Of a DNA stretch of 64,000 nt, positions 45,703-57,923 are shown piece by piece; position 1 is the stretch's first letter; the number at the start of each line of letters is the position of its first letter. The stretch is from Anseranas semipalmata (taxonomy: Eukaryota > Chordata > Aves > Anseriformes > Anseranatidae), in assembly GCA_013399115.1 (NCBI GenBank), contig VXAA01006072.1, positions 357,690 through 421,689 of the forward strand, read 5' to 3'. Both the position numbers and the translations under genes were made by a program. The notes under the pieces are model-generated. The model was not told the DNA's origin and did no database searches. It saw only the letters and a list, made by a program, of their open reading frames with translations.

Positions 45703-48700
45703 AACCCTTACGTCCCCTCGTAACCGCCAGCATCATGGCCGTAACATAGCTCAAGCCTCTCTTTTAAACCGCTTACAAGTGAAACTTGAGTTTGGTAATG
45801 GCTAACCAGGTAGCAGGTCCTGCCATTGCTTCCAGCTGAGCACATGTAACTGCACAATTCCTGGTATGAAAACACTGTCTCCTCTCTACACCTATCGCCC
45901 AACTAACCAGGATGTTTTGTCTTTCACTCCAGAAGTCCTCTTTCTTCTACTCCCATCTACAAACTCTTTCCCCCCTATCTGAACTCATACCACCGTTTTC
46001 ACGCGTCCTCCCCAAAAACTCAGGGCATGTCAGGACCTTCTTGATGGTTACAGGTTACCTTTCACAGTCTACAATCGAATACCACTTTCACTATTTTCAT
46101 TTCAACAACTTCTGCAATATCACAAGCGTGAACCAAGAAAAAAAGAAATGAGAAGGCCCTCTTGGATAAAGAAAATGGCCTGTGGTACAACAAGTAGAAT
46201 TACAGTACTTGCAAACTAGTGAATAATAGCCATGGGATATTTTACTTATGAGACGCTTTTTAGAGTTTGGGTTCTGCTGACTGTGAACGAAAATGTGTAT
46301 AAATGAACGTAGAGTACACTGGCAATGATGCTAAATGATGCTTCATATAATTATCACTATTCTGTGATGCCATTAACATGCAAAAGCACAGAATTCTAAT
46401 GACCAAGTTCATATCATAGTTTGGATTTGTTGTCTGAAGCCACCTGGCTGTAAAACATCCCCACGTACGCAGCTGCTAGTGGCACCAGACCTACAGGCAG
46501 AGGGTAAGGTTCTGTTTTGGCAACAGACAACCCATTTTGTGTGTGAAAAACGACAACGCTCTTATGCATACAGAAAAAACACTTTCTCCATTTACCAAAT
46601 AATAGTCAGAGCACAGACTGTATTTACAAAACTCAGCCTCCTGCTCAGCAGCTCCATCTTCCCCCCCCACGCCATGCAAGTTCACCCTCGCGGCCGATCT
46701 GTGCCTGCGTCTGCACCGAGCAGCCTGGGGCCTGCCAGCCCGGGTCTTCCCAGCGCCTCCGCCCTTGCATTAATTCTAATAACAAATCCGGGTATTTACG
46801 GTTCTCCAGATTAATGGGAGTAACTGGAAAGCATCTCCACCTTGAGACAGAGAGCTTCAGACCAAAAATTTGTCTGAATGTTTTTGTGGGGAGCACCAGC
46901 GTAGACCCGTACCACTTCTCATTACAAAAGGACCGGCAGCAGGACTGGACAGAGTAACTTAGTATTGAAGTGCTTTCCACAGCAAAAGGGACGATCTTTA
47001 CATCATGTAACTCTCCTAATGAAACCGAGTTACCACCTCAACATAAAACCCTACACAGCTTCAAGGCACTGAGCCTTGATATTTTATTTCACAGCTGTGT
47101 ACCTACCACTTAACTCTGAAAAATATTACTTATAAAAGATGATTCCTAAAAGCAAAGTTTGGAATTTTATTACACCTCTGGGCTAGATTAGCAGATCTTT
47201 GAAGAAATAAGGTTGTACCCTTTTCATTTGATATCCACAAGACAATATTTTAGTGGTGAGCGAGGTCAGAAGAAAAAGATCCACAGGGCTTTTGCCATGT
47301 GATCCATGTCTTAAGAAGTAAGGCCAGTATCGCTAGGCTCAAAGGGCCACCATGGTAGCCTTAATAATACAGCACACTGGAATTTGATTGATTATCCCTA
47401 CTGAGGTGGGAAAATACCATTCAAAAGGCTGAGAAGCAGGTGGAGCACATGAAAAGCAATCAGGAGTGCAGACAAAAAAAAAAGTAAATCATTTTCCATG
47501 GCTAAAAAGAAATCACACACATTCCAGCCCACTTGGTTAAAAAAAAAATTTGCTACTGTGTCAGTCCCCTGGGCAGAAAAACTAAAATGTTCTCATCAGA
47601 ATCAAATTTGGAAAATGATTTCTAAGGAATTCTCTTTACTTATCCAAACTGTAGACTGCAGGAGGGTCACTGGGAGGAAGCACTGTAATAAACACTGTCC
47701 CCACAAGGGAATCGTTCCAGCTGTAGCCACTGCTGAATCATAATGGGACAAGGGCATCCAGGCTCATTAATATCAGAGCACAGTGCTGTGATTTCTAACG
47801 ATGCTCAGTCTTTCTTAAGGCAATGCAGCCTCAGGTTAGTTCATGAGAAACTAGCAGTGCAAATCCTATTAACATTGATACAAGTCTTAGACTAACCTCT
47901 TGCATTGGATACCTACCTTCATTTCTTCATATCGACATGCCCTGCAGAAAACACAGAATACTCAACGTATTTTTCAGAAGTCCAATGCAGAAGAAGTTTG
48001 AACAGAAAGTAGAAATTCTAATGGTAAGCTAAAAAAGCAAAAATGTAATAGAACTAAATTACACATTACATTCAAAGTTATTTTTTAAAAAAATCTTAAA
48101 TAAACATTTTCAAACTATCTAGCCTGCTTAGCCTGGTATCACTGCAAATGCTCAAGACCACTGGTTTTAAAGACAAAGCTGGGTTACAGCCTTACTGCCA
48201 CGCTGGGAAACTGCCTCACCTGACAAGTGATTTTCCTCCCTCCTCATCCTTCCCAGAAGTACGTGAACCTATGCAAGACTGACTACACTGCTTGGAAATA
48301 AAATTGATAAACTTTAAATTCACACCATGAATAAGTGCATGTACCTCATCAATCTCTACTTTCTCAGACCCTTGTGCTGTGCTTTATCATATAATTAAAG
48401 AGAAAGCACAGCACGATGGATCCCTTGGTGATGAGTGTAATCTTTGTACTCCATCGGTTTGAGTACACGGGGGCTGGATGCTGAACCCCAAATGCTGGCA
48501 CAGGTAAGGAAGGCAGATGTGCTCTCCCTTCAACACCAGTCAGGGAACACAGAGGTCTCCCCTGCACCAGAAATGTGTATTAATGTTAATAATGGCTCCC
48601 CAAACCAAACTGTCCCAGAACTGAAGCCCTGGCAGGCAAACTTCTGAATTGTTTCTACAAGCAGGTACTTACTAGTCCATGGTATGTGCCAGTTCTAAGC

Positions 48701-50639
48701 GCCATCTATTTGCAATACTTCACGCATAGAAACACTCCACATTACAAAAGACCAAAGGCATGGAATACAAAGTGAATGTGCCTGTCATACTTGGGCAACC
48801 ACAACAGCTGGCGTGGTGGAAACGTTTCCAGAATACCCCGTTTTCTTGCATCTCCCTATGATCAAATGCAATAAAAGATTTGTTAAAGCAAAATGGAAGA
48901 AGTCTTGGTCAGAGTTGAGTTGTATTGTGCCAGAATGATTATCAACTTCTCTGAGAAAGAGTAAGAAGCAGAGCACTGGGCTGCAAAACTGTGCACACAA
49001 CACAATATTTAATGCTTGGTTAAATATCAGGTGGCTAAGACCAACATAAGCAGCTGAGCTCACGTGAACAAAACAACAGCAGAGCCAGAGGAAGGAATCA
49101 CACGTACGTGGTGTGTGACACTGAGCAGGTTTTGCACCTTATGTCTCTATATTACTTCCATCTTGGACCCAAGACAGCTAATGACAAGTGAAAAAAGACA
49201 ACTGTGTATTCAGAACCCATTTCTGAACTCAGTTGCAACCAAGGATATGTTAGGAACAGCCTTACTGAAATTCAGAAAGTTAGAGCACTGTAAGAAACAA
49301 GAATGAATCCCTGTGATGCCATGTTTTTCAGCAGCTGACATAAAGAGAGACATATTAACCTCAAAAATCAAACACCCTTTCCCATTTTATAGAGTTCTCA
49401 GTTTATAATAAGCATCTATATTATTATTACTGCATTTAAACTTCATTTTGCTGTGTGAGCCACAACATTTTCCCTTTCAGAGTCTTATTTACTACTCGGA
49501 GAGGGCAAAAAGCCCAGACCAAGACTGACATGATGTAGCATTCTGCAGAGAAACCACTGGACTCTAACCAAACTGCTGAGCTGAGGCTGTCTGCAGATAA
49601 TGCATGCAGATGATGCCGATGAGGAGGGAGAACCATCACACATTCACTTTGAGCACGTCTCGCGCTATGCTACCACCGGCCAACGAGACTTGATGAGAAC
49701 TCCTGTTGTGCACTAAACAGCTGCATTTCTGCAGCTTTCTACTGGAACATCTCTGCGAACTATGGGACCTTGCGGTTCAAGTACAAAATGCTTTCCTTCG
49801 GTGTCTAGCATGAATTGTTCCTCAACGTTAATTGCCCACCCTCGGCCCCTTAGTGTCAGGCATTTCCCAATTTGAAGAATCTGCAACGTTTTTGACCCAC
49901 TGTTCCTCTTCTTCTAGGATAGCAAGTGTTTTCTACATGTGCTGTGCTTTCCACAGCTTGGCCCCACAGAGGAGCATGCAACACGCTGTTCTGCTCCAGC
50001 AGCCTTCTCTCTATTTACTCTAGAAGCGCTTCTCTCTCCAGTTACCTTTGCTGTTTGTTGGTAGACACGTAAGGATTCCTCTTGTACACCCAGACATGCA
50101 GATTATCAGATTTACTTGGGTCACTGATCAGGTTTAGTTTTTAACTTTCATGCAATTAACATTCAGTACTTGTGAACCTGGGTAGTAAAGCTGTGTGCTC
50201 CAAAAGGAGAGCCTGACGAGACAGTGCGTTCCCTCCTTCACACGAAAATAGCTGGAATAACTAACGCCAGAGCTACGCTGAGATTTTGCTGCTGGTGTAT
50301 ATAATTCCATACACTTTCCAAGAAAGATGTCACAGAAAAAAGATTATTTCAGAGATGATAAAATGAGAATGCTGCACAAGAAAGAAAACAGTGCTGACCT
50401 GCTTGTAGTCAGCTCAACTACCTGGGATCCAATTTATTCTTGATATATTTACTATATTTGTGCATAATTTTTATTTAAAATGGATTACTATGAATTTTTC
50501 TGCATTCTCCTAACCAGAGCCACTTTGGATGTACCAATTATATAAGAAGACATGTATCAGGGAAACAAGCAAGACCTCTGCAGCCAATCTCAAAACATTT
50601 CTGTTTGCAAAATGGCAAAAAAACACCTTTTCCCAGAAT
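45703..50639. other. Unique DNA, no gene recognised
   Basis: Nearly 5 kb. A GC-richer patch lies at 46,670-46,770, where frames of 111 codons are open on both strands without known domains. Elsewhere the sequence is AT-rich and frames are short. No repeat family was recognised. Confidence 0.5.
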
Positions 50640-51200
50640 ACTGTTAAGACAGCTGCTCTCACGCCCTCATTCACCGCAGACAGACAGACACCCAAACACA
50701 CACACTTGCCTCGTGCTCGCACAAGCGCACTAGACTAACACGAACGGAGAGCTCCCCTTGCAAGGGGAGCTCCCGTAACTGCCTGGCGCCTTCCTGCAGG
50801 TGCTTTAGAGTAGCTCCAAGGGAGGAAGCACTGGAGTGAGGAAGCCTTTCTCCAGCCAGAAAACCAGCTGCAAAGAGAAGCCGCAGGCAGCAGCAGCCAT
50901 TCCCCAAATATTGCCATGCGTGGGCAGCGCGTTTAGGGAGCAACCGATGCCAGCTTCTACACAGAAACCTGGTTCAAATCATACCCTTGTTTTTCCTGCC
51001 CTGGCATCAGCAGCCAGCCCAAGAGGGAACATGGTTTTCAGTGCCGCCTGCTACTCCGTGCCAGCCTTCTCGCGTGCCAGGTTGTGCCGGTCCGCATCCA
51101 GGGCTGGACTCAGACCGCTCGGCTCTCGTTGGCTGCCAATGCATCGTTCACATCACCAGGATGAGGGAGGTAGACTGCTTAGAGGCAGGGAAGCACAACC
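50640..51200. promoter_or_regulatory. GC-rich segment with strong palindrome
   Basis: GC- and CpG-richer than its surroundings, with open frames on both strands (126 codons plus at 50,836-51,213; 90 minus at 50,671-50,943), none with a recognised domain. It contains the palindrome described separately. It could be a weak CpG island. Confidence 0.3.
50744..50776. repeat. 24-bp perfect palindrome, extended to a 33-bp hairpin
   Basis: GAGCTCCCCTTG (50,749-50,760) is followed without spacer by its exact reverse complement (50,761-50,772). Allowing one bulged A at 50,748, ACGG (50,744-50,747) pairs with CCGT (50,773-50,776), giving 16 base pairs. It is the longest perfect palindrome I found in the window and would extrude readily as a cruciform. 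Confidence 0.85.
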
Positions 51201-52529
51201 AAGCGGGAGGGTGTAGAGAAAACACAGGATAAGTTTGGAATGAAGTCAGTCCTCAGAATTATCTGTTCAGTCAGAGAGAGAGGAGAAGAAGGAAAAAAAA
51301 AAAAAGGAAAACTCCCCCTCTTTAATGCTCTACGGCCTCAAAATGTCACCATGTCTGCAGGAAAGGCTTATTTCAAGAACTAAAGACCATTTAGTCGAGT
51401 TCACCTTGAAGGTCAAAACGTACTGCTATTTTAAAGTCCCATCAAGTAACATTTTTGTTTCCTTACCAGTCTCTAACCCCACATCTTCCCAGTTGAAATG
51501 ATATTTAAAGAACCAGTGCAAGCAGAAAACTTTACTAACATTGCCAGTGCACTGGGTCTAGGAAGAGCTGAAAGCCATCGGCCCAGGATGCTGAAGCTGC
51601 AGTGGGGAAAATGACCAAGTTTAGATCCAGCTATGTAACGCCGAGGGAGCTATACACTATTCCATCTTCCCACTTCCCTTCTCCATTCAGCGCAGATAGC
51701 TACTGACTTTTGAACAAAGTTAATATTCTACCTGAGGATCTGGGGCCTTATCTGCATTTGAAAAAGTGAATGTAGTCCCATAGATGAGCAGTGGAAAAAA
51801 ACAACAGAAAGCAATGTGCACCCAGGCACAATTACAGACACAAAATAAAACAGAGATCTGTGGACATAAGAGGGTCCACAGGTGATTACAGATACTTAAT
51901 TCTTCCAGCTCCTGCTGCCTCCTTCCAGCTATGCTTGTTGAACATTGCCCATGCCAATCAGCTCCCGCTACGCCAGCTTTATACATTGAGAGGAATCTGT
52001 GTAAATATGCAGAAACAAATTTCTTTCACACAGGCACATCCAACTTTAAAGACAACACAAATATTCAGACATTAAATAGGAGGCACAAATAAACAGACTG
52101 GAATGTTTTTGCTTTGGCCAGCTAGTCATCTCATCGTGACAGGAGAACACAAGTCTTGAAATCAAATGTACTCAAAGTGGCTGCCGACAGCTTTTTGGTT
52201 TTGGTTTTCTCGGTTCTGGGAATAAGACACATGAAATGAAATGGCTGAAAAAATACGTTACATAATACAAAGAACTTGGGGAAACCACCTGCAGCTCTTC
52301 TAATGCAGCAAAAGGATGGGTTTGACTAAACAAAGTTTACAAGGAAAAAGTCCAGCGATAAAAAATTCTGCACTGTCTTTCACAATATTAGCTACAAACA
52401 GAACTCTTTCTAGCTGGCAGAATTAGAAAACCATACATTGTTCTTTTATACGTGCCTGAATAGTATATGAACTTCTCCATAAATCTAAATTTTTCTTTTT
52501 TCTTATTAAAAAAAAAAAAAAACAATAAT
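51201..52529. other. Unique DNA, no gene recognised
   Basis: AT-rich, with A runs near 51,293 and 52,507. Frames of 88 and 94 codons on opposite strands around 51,720-52,075 are mutual shadows with no known product. Confidence 0.5.
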
Positions 52530-53960
52530 TTGTTCCTGGTGCCTTAATTTTTGTGTTTCCCAGGGCGAAGAACTAACTCAAGACACGTCAAAGACTGGCT
52601 TAAAAATGCACAAGGTAATAAGCTGATATTTTACAGGACCATTATCTAAAAGCTGCCCAACATTAGCTACAGAAGTGATTTGAAATCACTATATATTGTA
52701 AAATAGCTTCTACTTTCCCTATAATTTGATCCATATTTTTCTTTGATAAATGTGCCAATAGGCATTTGTTGCATATAAATTGTCATTCTAAGCAAAATAC
52801 AAAGTCAATTCACTTAAAAAAATTTGATTAGAGAACATTATGTTCATCAGCATTCATTTTTTTTCAGTGGAAAACAAGGTATGAATAACAATTCAATATT
52901 CACCCCTAAAACTTTGGTTCAACTTTTTAAAGTACCTGATTAAATGAGCATCATGCGACTCTGCTGGGATGCTGCTTATCTATCAACATCACACTTTGGT
53001 TAAATCAGTGCTGAAATGTTTCAAAGCAGGAGTTTTGCAGACAAAACTGTTTGTCCTGAACAGACCTGTATTAGCTTTAGCAAGCAGATCCATCAGCCTA
53101 AATTGCCTGCAGATTGCAAAATCAGAGCTTCCTCCTAAATCATGATATGCCATGTTCTAGTTAGAGAGTCGGCTTTCACAGGCGCTCCAGATGCCAGGTG
53201 ATAAGAATTACTGATGCATTGCTTTCAAAGCAGTTTGTTTTATGGCCTGGCAGGTCTGGCTTTGAAATTCAGCTGTGCTCCATTAGCATACAGAATGACA
53301 GCCTACAAAAAGGTTACATTATGGCATCAAACATGTTCGGCCTTTTCTATTTTTGCTGCCAGTTATAGGTCATTTTAAACAAACATCTGGCAAGTGTATT
53401 TTTAAATTGCATCTGCAGTTTTAATTAGCTCTCTTCTGGGAATGCTAGGAGAGGAAAGAAAGACTTCCCTAGGGTAAAATCTGGCAGTTTTCTCTGTGCA
53501 GCATGGCAATAGCTGACTCGGCTGATATTGTATTACACAATCAGCAGAGATGCGCAGGATCTTTTGCACTAGGGAAAGTTGACGTTAAACACACACAAGA
53601 ACGGGCAGATCCTTCCTGTGTGTAACAACACTATGGGAGCATCAGCCTTCAGCTTCCTGCTCATTTTATGCCATGCTGACATTGCTGAAAATTTCATTTT
53701 TAAATAGAATTTATTTCTGATAAAGTATATCAGCAATCAAATGCTGACACAACATGGTTATCTGGCAAGTTCAAAGTTTGTGGTATTTTCCACTAAATAG
53801 TTTCATGTCCTGATTAGTTAGAAGAGTGCATTCTCTGCAAAGCTGCAGCCAGGCATTTGGTTTTTGCTCTTACTGATAAATGCAAGCCATAAAAATACGT
53901 TCTATTCTACAGCATTGCCTATTAAAATGTAAACACAGCTAGAAGATTTTGAGTAGGCTA
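52530..53960. promoter_or_regulatory. Candidate conserved non-coding block
   Basis: About 1.4 kb with almost no CpG, few simple repeats, no LINE, and many transcription-factor-type cores: TTTTAATTAGCT near 53,420, ATTAGCATA near 53,284, CAGGTGATAAG near 53,197, AAACAAACATCTG near 53,379, and CAGCTG-type E-boxes. It includes the 51-bp exon candidate at its left edge. The texture resembles deeply conserved developmental regulatory DNA, but this is an impression from reading; conservation was not measured. Confidence 0.3.
52564..52614 (+). other. Internal-exon candidate, 51 bp
   Basis: A pyrimidine-rich tract ending TTTTTGTGTTTCCCAG precedes 51 bases ending ATGCACAAG, followed by the donor GTAATA. 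The length is a multiple of three. Two of the three frames are open throughout: GEELTQDTSKTGLKMHK and, offset by two, RRTNSRHVKDWLKNAQ. I do not recognise either peptide. Good acceptor, good donor and two open frames in a short segment are suggestive, but not proof. It could be a cassette exon of a large gene whose other exons lie outside the window. Confidence 0.25.
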
Positions 53961-56900
53961 CAAAAATGCTTTATTCAATAGTCAAAGAGAAGGGCTGTCT
54001 GAGGCTGTTTAAACTCAGCACTGCATGTAAATACATCAGACCACATGTTCCACTAGAGGTCAATATTATAGTTACATATTTATTAAAGTCATTGACGTAG
54101 AGAAGGTGCCAGGGAGCACTCTTCCCGGGGTTCTTGATATTCAGGTTCCTGAAACAAGCAGTCTCCACAAATGCTACAGGCAATTCAAAATTTGTGCCCT
54201 GTCACATGGGGGTTTTAGCTCACAAATCAGACACAACCTCAACTTCACATTTTGTCAGGAGAAGCCTCTCATCATGAGAACACGAGTCCCCACTGTCAGG
54301 GTGGTTGGGGTTAGGTCTGACGGGTGGAACAGAAACCTACGTCTTGCCAGGCTGGGGGCGAGAGCAATTGCATCAGTACTCTTCCATTTCACCCAGTCTC
54401 AAATTAAGCCATTCTAACAGTTGTGGGGAGACATACATGTCCAAGATCACGGTGAATTCCTACCTCTGAGGTTAGAAATACATTTATAGTCTGTGTTAAG
54501 CAAGATGCTGATGAACTAAAATTCAAGCCTCTCTCATGAATAATTCACTGTGTGCAAGTATATTATAGCAATATAAATATATACATATATAAATAGATAC
54601 GTATATATGCAAATTACTACATTAAGGGCTCAAGTTATCCACAAGGAAAAAAAAACAGCAACATAAGAATGTTTGCTGAATATCTGATCAAGCACGTAGA
54701 ACTATAACTGAAGAAACAGCCTGTAAATATATGAAAATATTATGTAAAGTGGTCCTCATACCATGTGCATTTGCCATTGAATCAGGTGTTACAAGTCCTC
54801 CTAACTTTTTTTATTCTTTTACTTCGTGTTTTACTTCACTAAAAACAATATATAGCACCTCAGGTCGATCTTAAATTATGGATCTGCTCAAAAACACACA
54901 CTGCCATTGCGTGAAGTCACCCATTATTTGCGTCACTATGCAGTGCTACTTTGCAATCAGTTCAGTATCATGCTGTCAATCTGCACTCTGCAGCTAAATT
55001 ACATGAATAATGATTACAATGTTAAGCTAGTAAGTGTATTAAAATCCTTGAATTCTTATAAATGCCCAAACAATATAAATGATAGATATAGGTGTAAAGT
55101 CTATCGATCATCCATTCCTCCCTCAGAGCAAGATAGGTGGGATTACATTAAAAATAGAATAGACACCTGCAAATAGACTGGTATTTATATGGAATATTGT
55201 GACAACTGTCATTTTGTATTAGTCAGAGAGATCCCATAGGATCTGTGCAAGTATTAAATGCACCAATTTTTGTTTACTGAAAAAATATAATAAAATCCAT
55301 CCTCCCTGATGGTTTCCTGGTGGGGATTTTTCCTCTCCTTATTCATAAAATAAGTATATTCCTCCAAGTTCCTGGTAGAAAACACTTTATCAGGGCACTA
55401 GAGTATGGATGGTAGAGAATTTTCAAGACTCCTCTCACTTGGATTCTTCCATGTTTTTCAGGATTATTTGATTACACTGGGCTTGATTCTCAAGTAAATT
55501 TTAGTGGCAAAAAATGACAATAAATCACCCTAAGCCAACAAGAACCCATTGTGCAATACCGTACACCAGGCAATGTGTCAGATGAATCCACCTCAGCAAG
55601 AGGCTGAGTGAAGAACAAGGCACTGCCATCTACACAACAAGACAATTCTGGATCCAGTAACCCTCTTAAAACTAATTATTGCTATTTCTATTGTCATAAT
55701 TGCTCCTCTGGTCCAAAAGAAAGAATAGCTAAACATTTGGTTGATTGTTGGTGGGAGTAATTTCTATGTAGTGAACAATTAACAAATTCATACCTGTGCC
55801 ATCAAGAACAGGGTCTAACTCTGATGTACCATGAGCTACAGCAACATTAATGCAGATACGGAACCATCACCAAGTTAGGAGTACCTGAAAAGCTTAAGAT
55901 TATAACAAATACTGTTCTTCACCTTTAATAAGGAATACTGAAACATCTTAGGAATGATGCTTAAATGTCTCTAGCAGCACGGGCTGAATGTAAGAGAAAT
56001 AACAGATATTTGTAATTTTTTTTTTTAATATGAAATTTGTGAAGCCATCTCTCATTCCTTCCCCTAACTGTGCACATCTTAGTATGCATTAACAAACACA
56101 CCTAAACACAAGACGTGACAATACTGTGTTAGAGAGAACTGTAAACATGCGAGTACCAAAATATATTTTAGACAAAAACTAGACAAATGCATTGTTAATA
56201 TCAAAGAGGCCAGTGTGAAGAACGGGGAGACATTGCATTGCACAAGCATAAACATAGCTCCTCAACCATCCTAGCTTTTACCACAAGGTGGACAACTCTT
56301 ACACTAGTAACATTTTCCAACATCTGTCATGAAAATCCAGTTGGGAATCGAAATAGTTAGCAATAACTGTTTTGGTGACTTCAGATAAGACTCTCCAATG
56401 CCTGCTGGTACTAACTGTGCCCGAATAAGCCACTTTTGTTCACGTCTGGCAACGCAGCAGCCAACTGACAGCACGCTGTCTTCTGTGGGTCAGTCGGCAG
56501 AGAAAGTTTCAGGCTCTTGCAGCATTTAAAATAGACAAAAGGAATTGAGATGCTACAAGAGACTGCTGCAACTTAATGCATTTCCTGTGGCCTTAGTAAC
56601 CCTAACAACTAATTATCACAAATCAACGTGATTAAATAATTGCTTTATATTTTCCAGCACCTATTCACTTATTTTAGGTGCTATTAAGTACATCTTCATT
56701 TAGAATTCAAATCTGTGGTGGGAGCAGGATACCAAAATCAACCCGAAGACAAAGAATAAGCTTCCAGAGTATAATAAATCTAAGAGCTAAAATGTTGTCA
56801 GTGGCATACATACAACATGCCCACACACATACAGCATTTACAGAAAAAAGCAAACCATTTCATATGTAACAATCTGAATGATTAGTAAACATCAGCAATA

Positions 56901-57402
56901 CAACATAATTCACAGGTAGAATCTAGACTCTGCCAGTAATTCACAACGTGTTCTGTTCTAAGGTTTAGAACATAAGGTATATTTTCCCTGAACACCGATA
57001 AAGATCAGAGGTAGCACTTTGTCAGTATCGTTAGGGGGGCTTCAAAATCTTTACCCTGACCTTATTGAGCTTAACTTTTCCACACACTTGGACACTTGTA
57101 GATTCCTTTTATATATTTCCAGTGTTTCCAGAGAACTTCACATAGCCCCAAAAAACAGAGGTTCACTCTTTCCTACCTAAAGCATGCACTGTTTCTGTCA
57201 GTTTTGCCCGATTTCCTAATTTCCTACCAGAGGAAAGAAGCTATAAAAAGGAAACAAAACCTGATTACATTTACCAGCTTGACCTGTGGGAAAACATCTC
57301 AACCAAAACTGCTGAAATAACAGAAATGTGTTGTTGTCCATTTAGCCCGACAGACTGTAACTGCAGACTAATTACATAGGGAAGGCATAGGAAATCAACT
57401 GT
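53961..57402. other. Unique DNA, no gene recognised
   Basis: AT-rich. It contains a TA-rich simple stretch (54,559-54,609) and short anonymous open frames (103 codons at 54,106-54,414 is the longest). The string CTTGATTCTCAAGTAAATTTTAG near 55,481 weakly resembles the start of the 32.1-kb palindromic repeat family but is not called. Confidence 0.5.
54559..54609. repeat. Degenerate TA-rich simple repeat
   Basis: Interrupted ATATA/TATAA units over about 50 bases. Confidence 0.65.
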
Positions 57403-57897
57403 GTGGTTTACCTCTATTTCCAAAATCTTCCAGGCACGACCTTCTGCCCTGCTCTGTGCTCTGCAGGATTGCAGTGGCCACTGACACCTCGCCAGACTCA
57501 CAGTGTGCGCAGGAACAGCTCCCTCTGGTCTCTTGTCCTGGAGACCAGGCGCCACGCCTGGCCACGTTCCCGCCTCGGCTCCCTCAGGCAGGGCGTGGTG
57601 CTAGGCCGCAGCAAGGCCGGCCCTATGGAGCAGGAGGCGCAGGGCTCCCCACAGCCAGCGCCACAGCCGCCCCGGTGCCATCCAGGCAGCCGCAAGCAGC
57701 GGGACCGGGACCCCCCTGTCCCTCCTGCCGGCAGCTCTGTCATCTACCAGGGCAACTGCAAGGACCCACTCCATGACCTGGGCCTACCTTCCAGTAGAGT
57801 GGTCTTCTCTTCAACATCCAGAGTGGACATGTTGTGCATTTTTACCCTCGCTATGTTTAGGGAAAGAGCAAATCACTATTTAAACTCCTCCATTATT
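57403..57897 (+). other. GC-rich 165-codon open frame, coding status doubtful
   Basis: The frame begins in AT-rich sequence, crosses a CpG-rich core (57,530-57,730) and ends in AT-rich sequence. The central residues are Pro/Gln/Arg-rich (a short PQPAPQPP stretch). The C-terminal 45 residues are of more ordinary composition (containing GNCKDPLHDLGLP) although encoded outside the GC core, which is mildly unusual for a chance frame. A second plus-strand frame (106 codons) and a minus-strand frame (81 codons) are open over the same core, which argues for chance. No domain is recognised. An AAAAT-rich tail-like stretch follows directly. Confidence 0.2.
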
Positions 57898-57898
57898 T

Positions 57899-57922
57899 AA
57901 AAATAAAATAAAAATAAAAAAT
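57899..57922 (+). repeat. AAAAT-type A-rich repeat before an undetermined base
   Basis: AAAATAAAATAAAAATAAAA-type units end at a single N (57,923). It may be a simple repeat or an old A-rich retrocopy tail. The N shows that this position was not resolved in the assembly. Confidence 0.7.
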
Positions 57923-57923
57923 N
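57923..57923. other. Single undetermined base
   Basis: One N directly after the A-rich repeat. This is an assembly or consensus ambiguity. Confidence 0.98.

Noticed and set aside
49605..49635. ADDADE string on the plus strand resembling a YADD catalytic box
   Set aside because: No hydrophobic context before it and no other reverse-transcriptase motif in frame.
55470..55530. Possible third copy of the 32.1-kb palindromic repeat
   Set aside because: Only the first dozen bases resemble it; no palindromic partner arm is present.
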